A DNA stretch of 64,000 nucleotides from an uncultured Prochlorococcus sp. (GTDB lineage Bacteria; Cyanobacteriota; Cyanobacteriia; PCC-6307; Cyanobiaceae), in assembly GCF_902522795.1 (NCBI RefSeq), contig NZ_CABYWZ010000002.1, positions 53,611 to 117,610 on the forward strand, read 5' to 3'. Both the position numbers and the translations under genes were made by a program. Shown here one piece after another: positions 9,801 to 16,770 of the stretch. Below the pieces are notes generated by a model that was given only the letters and a program-made list of their open reading frames with translations, made no database searches and was not told the DNA's origin. How positions within the stretch are numbered: position 1 is the stretch's first letter; each line of letters opens with the position of its first letter.

Positions 9801-11438
9801 CAACTCGAAATTAAAATGGCTCAAGGTGCAAAACCGGGAGAGGGGGGACAATTGCCTGGTCCAAAAGTTGATTCTTACATCGCAAAACTAAGAAATAGTA
9901 AACCTGGAGTAGCTTTAATATCTCCTCCCCCTCATCATGATATTTATTCAATTGAAGATTTAGCTCAACTTATCCATGACTTACACCAAGTTCATCCAAA
10001 AGCGAAAGTAAGCGTTAAACTTGTCTCTGAAATTGGTATAGGCACTATTGCTGCTGGAGTAAGCAAAGCTAATGCAGATGTAATTCAAATTTCAGGCCAT
10101 GACGGAGGTACAGGTGCTTCACCCCTGAGTTCTATTAAACATGCAGGTTTACCATGGGAACTAGGTGTTGCTGAGGTTCATAAATCTCTCTTAGAGAATA
10201 ATTTACGTGAAAGAGTAATTTTGAGAACTGATGGAGGTCTTAAAACAGGCTGGGATGTTGTTATAGCTGCTTTACTAGGTGCTGAAGAATACGGTTTTGG
10301 TTCTGTAGCTATGATTGCTGAAGGTTGCATAATGGCTCGAGTTTGTCATACAAACAAGTGTCCTGTTGGAGTTGCCACTCAAAAAGAAGAATTAAGAAAA
10401 AGATTTAAAGGTATTCCAGAAAATGTTGTCAATTTTTTCTTGTATATAGCTGAAGAAGTAAGACAGATAATGAGTAGTATCGGTGTTTCTAATATGGAAG
10501 AACTGATTGGTAATCAAGAATTTCTTTCTGCAAGAAATATCGATCTTCCAAAAACTTCTAATATTGATCTTTCTTCTTTAGTAAATAAACATTCAACCAC
10601 TGATAGATCATGGTTAAAACATTCAAAGACTGCCCATAGTAATGGTTATGTATTAGAAGACGAGTTTTTGTCTGATGCTCAATTTATAGATTCAATTAAA
10701 AATCACGAAATATTCACTAAAGAAATTGAGATAAAAAATACAGATAGAAGTGTTTGTGCGAAAATATCAGGCGAAATCGCTGAACTTCACGGCAACACTG
10801 GCTTTAATGGCGAACTCAACTTAAATTTCAAAGGATATGCAGGACAAAGCTTTGGTGCCTTTTTATTGAAGGGAATGAATGTTCAATTAATCGGAGAAGC
10901 TAATGATTATGTTTGTAAAGGAATGAATGGAGGAATACTCACAATAATTCCACCAAAAATAGATAAAACTTCTTCTGAACAGGTAATTTTAGGAAACACA
11001 TGTCTTTATGGAGCAACAGGTGGGAAATTATTTGCATTAGGAAAATCGGGCGAAAGATTTGCAGTAAGAAATAGTGGTGCTACAGCGGTAACAGAAGGAG
11101 CAGGTGATCATTGCTGTGAATACATGACTGGTGGGAAAGTAGTTATTCTAGGTTCCACAGGAAGGAATATTGGTGCGGGTATGACTGGTGGAATAGCTTT
11201 TATAATTGATGAGAATAATGATTTGAGTAATAAAGTTAATAAAGAAATAGTTAGCATTCATAAAATAACTACATCAAAGCAGGAAGATATCTTATTGGAA
11301 ATTATTAGAGAATATCGAGCAAAAACAAATAGTTTAAAAGCAGCCAAAGTAATTGAAAATTGGTTTTATTACAAGAGTACTTTCAAAATAATAGTTCCCC
11401 CAAGTGAAGAAGAAATGCTTGGCCTAAAGAAAATGTAA
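6867..11438 (+). CDS. gltB: Glutamate synthase, large subunit (ferredoxin-dependent type)
   Basis: At 1523 aa this is a complete GOGAT. It has a short propeptide ending before Cys28 (EKDACGVGF), the N-terminal nucleophile of the class II glutaminase domain. The central domain and the FMN-binding synthase domain follow (GGMSLGALSREAHE, KPGEGGQLPGPKV, ISGHDGGTGASPLSS). The 3Fe-4S cysteines lie in CHTNKCPVGVATQ near residues 1159-1171, then the C-terminal beta-helix GXGXG domain (GANDY-like repeats, GGKVVILGSTGRNIGAGMTGG). It converts glutamine and 2-oxoglutarate to two glutamates, the main ammonium assimilation step with glutamine synthetase. No gltD small subunit is adjacent, so ferredoxin is inferred as electron donor, as in other cyanobacteria. 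I looked for an NtcA site upstream and saw none convincing. Confidence 0.95.
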   Translation: MGESIKRIVRPYQDSYSPNGIIGEKDACGVGFIANIEGVESNWILKQSLKGLNCMEHRGGCGGDSDSGDGAGILCSIPWNYLEKEVNFESKKDYDKGLGMLFMPNKKEKIEECKSICEEEAKKLRINKTSWRTVPVNNEILGPLAKANSPFISQWILFIDKKYNDDTERLLFQLRKRIEKKVRESFKNHVGDCEFYFASLSSKTVVYKGMVRSEILSEFYQDLKEESFEVSFSVYHRRFSTNTLPKWPLAQPMRFLGHNGEINTLLGNINWAKASETHIDDFWGELSNEIKPIVDINKSDSSNLDATLEINIRSGQPITDSLLKLVPEAFRDQPELEQKEDIKSFYEYSASLQEAWDGPALLVFADGHFVGATLDRNGLRPARYSITNDGFVIMGSETGVVDLEEERVIEKGRLGPGQMLAVDFHQNRILRNWEVKSEAAQRHDYKNLLSNRTIKIDNSEWFKDCKLKDLELLQQQTAYGFSAEDNDLILDSMASLAKEPTYCMGDDIPLAVLSSKPHILYDYFKQRFAQVTNPPIDPLREKLVMSLEMHLGERCTAFEIKDPKPFVHLKSPILNEEELISIKKSKIKSQTISSLFDIEEGVQGLENQLKAICKQSELSIKEGCSLIIISDKGINPTKTFIPPLLAVGAIHHYLLKKEIRLKASLIIETGQCWSTHHLACLIGYGASAVCPWLTFEAGRHWLKHPKTQKLIDSKKINPLSIIDVQENIKKALEDGLRKILSKIGISLLSSYHGAQIFEAVGLGSDLIKIAFDGTTSRIAGITLKELTNETLSIHTKAYPEIDLKKLEFLGFVQFRNNGEYHSNNPEMSKVLHSAVKQGPGYDHFETYKKLISNRPTTSLRDLLTINSQRKSIPLEEVESVESICKRFCTGGMSLGALSREAHEVLAVAMNRIGGKSNSGEGGEDPARFNVLNDIDENTQSATLPFIKGLENGDTACSAIKQIASGRFGVTPEYLRSGKQLEIKMAQGAKPGEGGQLPGPKVDSYIAKLRNSKPGVALISPPPHHDIYSIEDLAQLIHDLHQVHPKAKVSVKLVSEIGIGTIAAGVSKANADVIQISGHDGGTGASPLSSIKHAGLPWELGVAEVHKSLLENNLRERVILRTDGGLKTGWDVVIAALLGAEEYGFGSVAMIAEGCIMARVCHTNKCPVGVATQKEELRKRFKGIPENVVNFFLYIAEEVRQIMSSIGVSNMEELIGNQEFLSARNIDLPKTSNIDLSSLVNKHSTTDRSWLKHSKTAHSNGYVLEDEFLSDAQFIDSIKNHEIFTKEIEIKNTDRSVCAKISGEIAELHGNTGFNGELNLNFKGYAGQSFGAFLLKGMNVQLIGEANDYVCKGMNGGILTIIPPKIDKTSSEQVILGNTCLYGATGGKLFALGKSGERFAVRNSGATAVTEGAGDHCCEYMTGGKVVILGSTGRNIGAGMTGGIAFIIDENNDLSNKVNKEIVSIHKITTSKQEDILLEIIREYRAKTNSLKAAKVIENWFYYKSTFKIIVPPSEEEMLGLKKM

Positions 11439-11732
11439 ATGCCTTTCTTTGTAAAAACTGAACTTATAAAAAAAGAATACTTAATTAAACATGATTTAAA
11501 ACAAAAAATAATTAACGAACATATTGATTGGATAAAAAAATTAAAAAAAGAGGGAATTAATATAAAAAGTGGTTTTTTAGTAGATGAGTTACAAAGGCCA
11601 GGTGACGGCGGATTACTTATTCTTGAGATGAATAATTATAAAAATGCACTAAAAATAATTAAGAATGATCCAATGATTAAAAATGATCTAGTTGAATGGA
11701 AATTAAATGAGTGGGTAGATTCAAATAAATGA
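11439..11732 (+). CDS. YciI-like (YCII-related) domain protein
   Basis: A 97-aa protein with the pattern of the YCII family: a central NEHIDWIKKLKKEGI segment with a conserved His and a following GDGGLLILEMNNYKNALKIIKNDP that matches the family's glycine-rich strand plus helix and DP motif. YciI-like proteins are small ferredoxin-fold proteins; their activities are mostly unknown. Its ATG directly follows the gltB stop codon (TAA then ATG), so the two are almost certainly cotranscribed and perhaps translationally coupled. Whether it has a role in glutamate synthesis is not shown by sequence. It converges with lipA at six bases' distance. Confidence 0.75.
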   Translation: MPFFVKTELIKKEYLIKHDLKQKIINEHIDWIKKLKKEGINIKSGFLVDELQRPGDGGLLILEMNNYKNALKIIKNDPMIKNDLVEWKLNEWVDSNK

Positions 11733-11738
11733 AAATTA

Positions 11739-12632
11739 CTATCTCGGGTACTTTTTCATAAGTTTTTGAATTTCTTCAGCATGGTAACTGCTACGAGTTA
11801 AAGGTGAACTAACTACTTGCATAAAGTCCAAATCTTTTTCCCCGAAAACTTTATAATAATTAAATTTTGAGGGACTCACAAATCTTTGAACAGGTAAATG
11901 ATTAGGGCCAGGAGATAAGTATTGGCCAATAGTAACAATATCTACGAAATTACTTTTTAAATCCTTAAGCAGACTTAAGACCTCCTCGTCTTTTTCCCCT
12001 AAACCAAGCATGAAGCCTGACTTTGTATAAATTTTGGGAGAATAGTCTCTGGTTCTTTTAAGCAACTCAAGAGTTCTTTCATATTTACCCTGAGGTCTCA
12101 CTTTTTTATACAGCGAAGACACAGTCTCAATATTGTGGTTTAAAACGTTTGGATTTGAATCAAGAACTTTTTCAAGCGCATTCCAGTTGCCACAAAGATC
12201 AGGTATTAGAAGCTCAATAGTAGTTTCAGGAGATGTTTCTCTTATTTGATGAACACATTGAAAAAATTGAGATGCGCCACCATCCTCAAGATCGTCTCTA
12301 TTAACTGATGTGATTACAACATGCTTAAGCTTCATTCTAAAAACAGCTTCGGCTAAACGATATGGTTCAGTTGGGTCTAAGTCTCTCTTAGATCTATCAA
12401 AATCAATATCACAATATGGACATGCCCTAGTGCAACCAGGACCCATTATGAGGAAAGTTGCAGTTCCACTAGCAAAACATTCGCCGATATTTGGACAGCT
12501 TGCTTCTTGACATACGGTATTGAGATTTAAATCATTTAATAAATTTGCAGTATTCCCAATTCGCTCAAATTGTGGAGCTTTGACCCTTAACCATTCAGGT
12601 TTTGAAATTAAACTATTAGGATTATTAGTCAC
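11739..12632 (-). CDS. lipA: Lipoyl synthase
   Basis: A 297-aa radical SAM enzyme that inserts two sulfurs into octanoyl groups bound to lipoyl domains. The auxiliary 4Fe-4S cluster cysteines are Cys41, Cys46 and Cys52 in [12 protein letters not shown], the radical SAM cluster cysteines are Cys67, Cys71 and Cys74 in CTRACPYC, and the C-terminal RSSYHAE motif, whose Ser ligates the auxiliary cluster, is present. Both clusters and length are canonical, so the enzyme looks active. It is convergent with the gltB pair and its upstream side faces the long non-coding gap. Confidence 0.97.
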   Translation of the reverse strand: MTNNPNSLISKPEWLRVKAPQFERIGNTANLLNDLNLNTVCQEASCPNIGECFASGTATFLIMGPGCTRACPYCDIDFDRSKRDLDPTEPYRLAEAVFRMKLKHVVITSVNRDDLEDGGASQFFQCVHQIRETSPETTIELLIPDLCGNWNALEKVLDSNPNVLNHNIETVSSLYKKVRPQGKYERTLELLKRTRDYSPKIYTKSGFMLGLGEKDEEVLSLLKDLKSNFVDIVTIGQYLSPGPNHLPVQRFVSPSKFNYYKVFGEKDLDFMQVVSSPLTRSSYHAEEIQKLMKKYPR

Positions 12633-12977
12633 GTTAAATCTTCTTGACCTGTAATTTTATTTTACTAAAAACAAGATGAATTAACTATTTATAATTTAAA
12701 AGACGAAGCTCATTCAAAAGAAGTAAATAAATAAATTAACTCTACTAATCCTTCTGCAATTTAGAAAATCTTAATTAAATTTACTCATTAGACAAAGTTC
12801 TTGTGTTTCATTAACTAAAATTGAATCAGATTTCATAACATTATTTTTAATACAGATATCAGAACATACTAATTTTAAATTTGTAGCTAAAAAGTTGACT
12901 ATGAATTACACTATTTTGTACTAAAAAGTGTTTTTTTATGATTTTTTGATACAGTAAAAAATATATGTAATAAAACA
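12633..12977. other. Intergenic region of 345 bp upstream of lipA and the recombinase
   Basis: The most AT-rich gap of the window. It must carry the lipA promoter (minus) and the recombinase promoter (plus). A plus-oriented hairpin with seven Ts ends at 12937 (listed separately). A 44-codon open stretch on the minus strand ending at 12771 has no acceptable start codon upstream and is not called. No tRNA, inverted-repeat end of a mobile element or att-like core was found. Confidence 0.5.
12909..12937 (+). terminator. Possible intrinsic terminator 41 bp before the recombinase gene
   Basis: CACT-a-TTTT (12909-12917) pairs with AAAAAGTG (12923-12930), giving an 8-bp stem with one bulged base and a 5-base loop, followed immediately by seven Ts (12931-12937). 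The stem is AT-rich and hence weak. In this position it would end a transcript coming from the non-coding gap rather than from any annotated gene, or act as an attenuator for the recombinase. Confidence 0.4.
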
Positions 12978-13601
12978 TTGACTTTTAAATTCAAAAGAAA
13001 ACGTATTTTATTATCGGAAAAAAATAAAAACTCTAAAGCAATAGGTTATGCTAGAGCTAGTCATAACGAATATGAATATTTAGAAGAGCAAATAAAAATT
13101 TTGAAGGAAGAGGGTTGCAGTTTAGTGTTCTCAGAATTTATAAGTTTAGATGAAGAAATCAAACCCCAACTCAATAAAGCTATAAATTTCTTATCAAAAG
13201 GCGATCAATTAATGATAACTCAGCTTGATCGAGCATTTAAAAATAAAAAAGAATGTTTGATAACAATAAATAAACTTATTAATAAGGATATTCAATTGCG
13301 AACTTTGACTGGTTTTTTTGCCGCTAATGAAACTTCTAATTCAAATTCTTCAATTTTTAAGATTTTATATGAATTAGATAATTTAGAAGACAAAAGTTTA
13401 GGTGAAAGAAAAAAAGAACAACTATTACGCAGAAAATTATCTGGAAATAATTTGGGAGGAAGGCCCAAAATCAGTCCTCTGAAAGAATCTTTAGTAATCA
13501 GATTGCGTAATGAAGGATATTCTTATCGATCAATCAGATCACAAACAGGAATTGCGTTGTCAACAATAAGAAGAGTAATTTTGGAAGGAGAACTAACATA
13601 A
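12978..13601 (+). CDS. Serine recombinase (resolvase/invertase family), catalytic residues partly lost
   Basis: A 207-aa protein with the resolvase fold in order: AIGYARASHNEYEYLEEQI with the nucleophile-equivalent Ser28 and Arg26, TQLDRAFKN with Asp84 and Arg85, a long E-type helix region (ELDNLEDKSLGERKKEQL), and a C-terminal GGRPKISP linker plus helix-turn-helix (GYSYRSIRSQTGIALSTIRR). Compared with gamma-delta resolvase, the equivalents of active-site Arg45 and Arg71 are missing: EIKPQL replaces the DRxxL segment and Lys88 stands where LDRLGR has Arg. It may be inactive in strand exchange and kept as a DNA-binding protein. The start is TTG; no ATG occurs before the conserved domain. A 68-aa gene follows after one base. 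Confidence 0.8.
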   Translation: MTFKFKRKRILLSEKNKNSKAIGYARASHNEYEYLEEQIKILKEEGCSLVFSEFISLDEEIKPQLNKAINFLSKGDQLMITQLDRAFKNKKECLITINKLINKDIQLRTLTGFFAANETSNSNSSIFKILYELDNLEDKSLGERKKEQLLRRKLSGNNLGGRPKISPLKESLVIRLRNEGYSYRSIRSQTGIALSTIRRVILEGELT

Positions 13602-13602
13602 A

Positions 13603-13809
13603 ATGAAGAGGAAAGAAATTGAAAATTTAATTAAAGAAAATTTTAAAGATACAGCATTGCGTATTTATGAATTAGATAATGAAGATAGAAAAAGTTTATT
13701 AGCTGAATATAGAGAATGGATTATGAATGATTTAGATTTTGAAGAAGTAATGATGTTGCCTTATGAAGCATATACTGACAAATTAGATTCTAATTTCTTA
13801 GAAGATTAA
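13603..13809 (+). CDS. Hypothetical 68-aa protein following the recombinase gene
   Basis: Not recognised. The protein is short, acidic and predicted helical (MKRKEIENLIKENFKDTALR, then AEYREWIMNDLDFEEVMML), without cysteines, signal peptide or membrane segment. Its ATG comes one base after the recombinase stop and is preceded by a purine-rich stretch (GGAAGGAGAA) inside the recombinase 3' end that serves well as ribosome binding site. This supports a real, cotranscribed gene and suggests a functional link with the recombinase-like protein, for example as a partner; that link is inference. Confidence 0.6.
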   Translation: MKRKEIENLIKENFKDTALRIYELDNEDRKSLLAEYREWIMNDLDFEEVMMLPYEAYTDKLDSNFLED

Positions 13810-13817
13810 ATTTAGTC

Positions 13818-14720
13818 TTAAATAGTATATTTTTTATTAAATTCATATACTTCTTTTGATATTAATGGTAAGAAAGAAGAATCTTTAAAATATTTTTCAC
13901 CATCACAAAAAACAACTAATAAAGTGTGTAGAGATTGACTATTAGTCCACCAAGCAGAATCATGTCTAACTTCTGACATTAAACCTGCTTTACTCCAAAG
14001 ATTAATGCTTTCTGGTAAGCCTGCACCCAAAAAACCATCTATTTGATTAAGAGAATCGTTTTTAAGAACAACTTTATCTAAATTTCTTTTTAAAAAACTT
14101 CTTAAATTTAAATCATTTTTTTGATAATTAATATGAATCATAATTTCCTCCAAAACCCTTGCAGCAGAATCAGAACTCATAGCGTTTCTATTTTTATTAT
14201 TATGTCCATAAAATTCTTTTTCACGACCAAATGGTCCATCATCCCAGGTTTTCTGACAGCAATTTATACCAGCCAATTCTTCCCAATTTAAATCATGTAG
14301 CCAATCGTTTATTATACTCCTTTGATATTTCCAATTTTCCCATGATTCGCCCTCAATACAAGGTCCACTTGTTGTTCCAGTAAGTAAATCAATTAAGAAG
14401 CTTGTTGCATTATTACTTGAGAAAGATAACATTTTCCTTACAGCCTCAATAATTTCATCCGATAATAATAAACTTCCTTTTTCAATCCAATAATATGTAG
14501 CAAGACCATAGACCAACTTGACTATGCTGGCAGGGTAAACCATTTTTTTATTATTTATGCCAGTGCCTAAACCTTTAAATACACTTTTATTTCTACTTTT
14601 ATAATTAATCCAAGTTATGGAAATATCTTTACTTGAAAAATCTTTATTATAAGAGCATACTCTCCCTAAAATATCATTTAAGGCTAGACCCATCTCTTCA
14701 CTTAAATAGTAAAAGGACAT
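13818..14720 (-). CDS. Class A beta-lactamase-fold (serine hydrolase) protein
   Basis: A 300-aa protein with the SxxK motif Ser65-Ile-Val-Lys68 in YPASIVKL, an SxN-like motif at 101-104 (SSNN, with NATSFLIDLLTG following as in class A enzymes), and Lys244-Ala-Gly in LWSKAGLMSEVRHDSAWW where the family usually has KTG. This is the beta-lactamase2/DD-peptidase superfamily. There is no N-terminal signal peptide, so it appears cytosolic, which does not suit antibiotic defence or wall synthesis; a peptidase, esterase or murein-peptide role is more likely. Its ATG faces the ATG of the NlpC/P60 gene with three bases between. A second ATG at codon 10 could be the true start. Confidence 0.75.
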   Translation of the reverse strand: MSFYYLSEEMGLALNDILGRVCSYNKDFSSKDISITWINYKSRNKSVFKGLGTGINNKKMVYPASIVKLVYGLATYYWIEKGSLLLSDEIIEAVRKMLSFSSNNATSFLIDLLTGTTSGPCIEGESWENWKYQRSIINDWLHDLNWEELAGINCCQKTWDDGPFGREKEFYGHNNKNRNAMSSDSAARVLEEIMIHINYQKNDLNLRSFLKRNLDKVVLKNDSLNQIDGFLGAGLPESINLWSKAGLMSEVRHDSAWWTNSQSLHTLLVVFCDGEKYFKDSSFLPLISKEVYEFNKKYTI

Positions 14721-14723
14721 TGT

Positions 14724-15482
14724 ATGGAAAATTATAAAAATCCTATCTCACTATTTAAACAAACTAATTTTTCAAAAACTATTTGGTGGAAATTAAAAGT
14801 TAATATTTCGGGATATCAAAATGAAACAGAAGATAAATTAATTACTGAAATATTTAAAAATAGAATTTTTAGGCTTATTTATCCAAATATTTATCAAAAC
14901 AACCATAAATTTTCAAGAATACTAGTTCAACTATATGAAGATGGTTACGTCTGTTGGATAAATTTAGATGGATTAATTATTGAAAAATACGAATTCAAAA
15001 AAAATAACAGTTTAGACAATGAACACTTCTTTATAAAAGATAAAGTTAACTCAATTTTAAAATGGATCAAAGATCAATCTGAGTTAAATAATAAATATCT
15101 TTGGGGAGGTACATTAGGACCCAATTTTGATTGTTCTGGATTAATTCAGACTGCTTTTTTAAAGCATCAAATTTATATACCTCGAGACTCTTTTCAAATA
15201 AAAAGTTTTTGTAAACACCTTTTTTATTACAAAGAATCGTATACGGCTCTACGACCTGGCGATCTTTTATTTTTTGGAAATGAAGAAATATGTGATCATA
15301 TTGGAATCTACAAAGGAGACGGATTCTATTACCATAGCTCTGGAATCGATTTTGGCAGAAATGGAATAGGATTAGATACACTAAAAAAGTCTAATGATAA
15401 AATCTCTTTGCATTACAAATCTAAACTTATTTCGGCAGGAAGAGTAGTTAGAAATTATAGATGGGACCGTTCTATACGTTAA
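14724..15482 (+). CDS. NlpC/P60 family cysteine peptidase
   Basis: A 252-aa protein: an N-terminal SH3b-like part (about residues 20-95) followed by an NlpC/P60 domain with Tyr125 in YLWGG, catalytic Cys137 in FDCSGLIQ, His192 in DHIGIY and a third polar residue His204. PGDLLFF is the usual loop before the His. The architecture resembles the cytosolic gamma-D-glutamyl-L-diamino acid endopeptidases known from Nostoc and Anabaena, which act on murein peptides. No signal peptide is seen, in agreement. The ATG is preceded by AAAAGGA at a good distance, lying inside the 5' end of the opposite gene. Substrate is inferred. Confidence 0.85.
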   Translation: MENYKNPISLFKQTNFSKTIWWKLKVNISGYQNETEDKLITEIFKNRIFRLIYPNIYQNNHKFSRILVQLYEDGYVCWINLDGLIIEKYEFKKNNSLDNEHFFIKDKVNSILKWIKDQSELNNKYLWGGTLGPNFDCSGLIQTAFLKHQIYIPRDSFQIKSFCKHLFYYKESYTALRPGDLLFFGNEEICDHIGIYKGDGFYYHSSGIDFGRNGIGLDTLKKSNDKISLHYKSKLISAGRVVRNYRWDRSIR

Positions 15483-15540
15483 TTAATAGAGCTCATCTTA
15501 AAATTTTAAATTAAATATTACTTATTCTTTTATTTAGAAA

Positions 15541-16140
15541 TTAACCAGCAGTCCAAATATTTTTAATGATTGGCATTATGGTATCTAAGTGTAATGTCCC
15601 AACAAGTAACCAAGCAAAAACAGCGCCTCCACATCCTCCTAACCAAAATCCACTTGTAAAATCAGCCCAACCAGCTCTTGTAAATAAGTCCTTTGGCGGA
15701 TTATTAACAGTCGCATCTGGAGGTTGAACATTAGGTGCTTTACCAGGTGCATTATATAGAACAAAAAGTGCTGTCAAAATATGAACAGCTCCAATAGTAG
15801 CGAGAAGTCCAGCTGTTAGAGCAAATTCAGAATTTCTTAATGGGCCAGTCATGGTAAAAGGTCCGTATAGAAGATATCCAAAAGCTGCTCCAGTTTCTAA
15901 ACCTCTAAAATTAGGAGAAATACCTTCTCTGTAAAAAGGTAAATTATTTATAAAGGCTTTTGTAAAATAACCACTATTAACTGGAGTAGCTAAATTACCA
16001 ACACAAGGATCAGCAACTGTTTTTACTGCCCATTGTTCTGCTACGCCAATATCATTTGGTTGTACAGAAGTATCTATGTATTTCTCATCAAACTTAATAG
16101 AACTTGTTGATTCAGAGAATGATTTTTGAAAGTCGCTCAT
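15541..16140 (-). CDS. psaL: Photosystem I subunit XI
   Basis: A 199-aa Psa[21 protein letters not shown] and [18 protein letters not shown] are the stromal-side signature, followed by membrane segments around [24 protein letters not shown] and [20 protein letters not shown]. PsaL holds the photosystem I trimer (or tetramer) together and binds chlorophyll. It has a somewhat long N-terminus and an insertion ([19 protein letters not shown]) in the lumenal/loop region between helices. It lies downstream of psaI with a 27-bp spacer and is most likely cotranscribed with it. Confidence 0.97.
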   Translation of the reverse strand: MSDFQKSFSESTSSIKFDEKYIDTSVQPNDIGVAEQWAVKTVADPCVGNLATPVNSGYFTKAFINNLPFYREGISPNFRGLETGAAFGYLLYGPFTMTGPLRNSEFALTAGLLATIGAVHILTALFVLYNAPGKAPNVQPPDATVNNPPKDLFTRAGWADFTSGFWLGGCGGAVFAWLLVGTLHLDTIMPIIKNIWTAG

Positions 16141-16167
16141 TTTTTTAATAGTTTAGTGTTTTAAAAT

Positions 16168-16281
16168 TTATTCAGTTGCTGTAATTAATCTTCCAATCAA
16201 TACGATAAAAACAGCAGGCATTGCTATACCAATTAATGGAACAAAAATTGAGGGTAAAAGACTTGGTAAATCAGATGGCAT
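16168..16281 (-). CDS. psaI: Photosystem I subunit VIII
   Basis: A 37-codon gene. The translation begins MPSDLPSLLPSIFVPLIGI and ends VFIVLIGRLITATE, a single membrane helix with the typical PsaI beginning and end. PsaI sits next to PsaL and helps its assembly in photosystem I. It is the first gene of a psaI-psaL unit on the minus strand. The ATG is preceded by AAAGAA and, just upstream, by two exact tandem copies of a 10-bp repeat (16285-16304). Confidence 0.93.
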   Translation of the reverse strand: MPSDLPSLLPSIFVPLIGIAMPAVFIVLIGRLITATE

Positions 16282-16284
16282 AGT

Positions 16285-16304
16285 TCTTTAAACATCTTTA
16301 AACA
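16285..16304. repeat. Two tandem copies of TCTTTAAACA upstream of psaI
   Basis: TCTTTAAACA occurs at 16285-16294 and again without gap at 16295-16304; a partial third CTTTA follows. The repeat lies 4-23 bases upstream of the psaI ATG, in its leader. It may be a regulator binding site or only a chance slippage product in AT-rich DNA. Confidence 0.45.
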
Positions 16305-16373
16305 CTTTAGTATTTATCAGTGAAATAATGTTAATTTTATTACTGGATGATATAAAAATTATTAACTTTTTAC

Positions 16374-16766
16374 ATGTTAAATTTTTTCGCAATTTTACTT
16401 ATTATTTTTATAGGAATATTACTTCTAGTTTTTAAAAAAAGAAGCTTTAAAAAGTTAATAAATCAAAGCAATTTAAATTCTATTAAATTAAAGAAAAATA
16501 AAAAAAGTAATAATAAATTTCTATCTAAAAAAAATAGTTATTTATACAATCACGAAGAAAAAAAGTACTCAGTATTTTATAAAAATTCTCAAAGAAATAA
16601 AATGATTAATCTTTTTCATGGTGACACAGAAAATAAATTAAAGGCATTAAAAATTGCGGAAGAATTGGCTGATAAATCAACATTACCAATTTTACGAAAA
16701 GGCTTGAGAGATATTTCTCCTGAAGTCGTTGAAATTTCAGCTTTATTAATTAGACAGTTCAAGTAA
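16374..16766 (+). CDS. Small membrane-anchored protein with HEAT-like C-terminus
   Basis: A 130-aa protein that I cannot name. It has one N-terminal membrane helix (residues 3-20, FFAILLIIFIGILLLVF), then a long lysine/asparagine-rich linker (to about residue 80) and a C-terminal helical pair (KLKALKIAEELADKSTLPIL, then GLRDISPEVVEISALLIRQF) that looks like one HEAT/PBS-lyase-type repeat. HEAT-repeat proteins are common in cyanobacteria, but a single repeat says little. It is divergent from psaI and convergent with the glycosyltransferase gene, four bases apart. Confidence 0.6.
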   Translation: MLNFFAILLIIFIGILLLVFKKRSFKKLINQSNLNSIKLKKNKKSNNKFLSKKNSYLYNHEEKKYSVFYKNSQRNKMINLFHGDTENKLKALKIAEELADKSTLPILRKGLRDISPEVVEISALLIRQFK

Positions 16767-16770
16767 ACAA

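Noticed and set aside
12771..12905. Open stretch of about 44 codons on the minus strand with protein-like composition in the gap before the recombinase.
   Set aside because: No ATG, GTG or TTG at its beginning; an internal ATG would leave only about 20 codons and no ribosome binding site is seen.
12978..13601. Recombinase gene as part of a mobile element or integron.
   Set aside because: No terminal inverted repeats, target duplication, cargo genes or att-like repeats were found on either side; neighbours are core genes.
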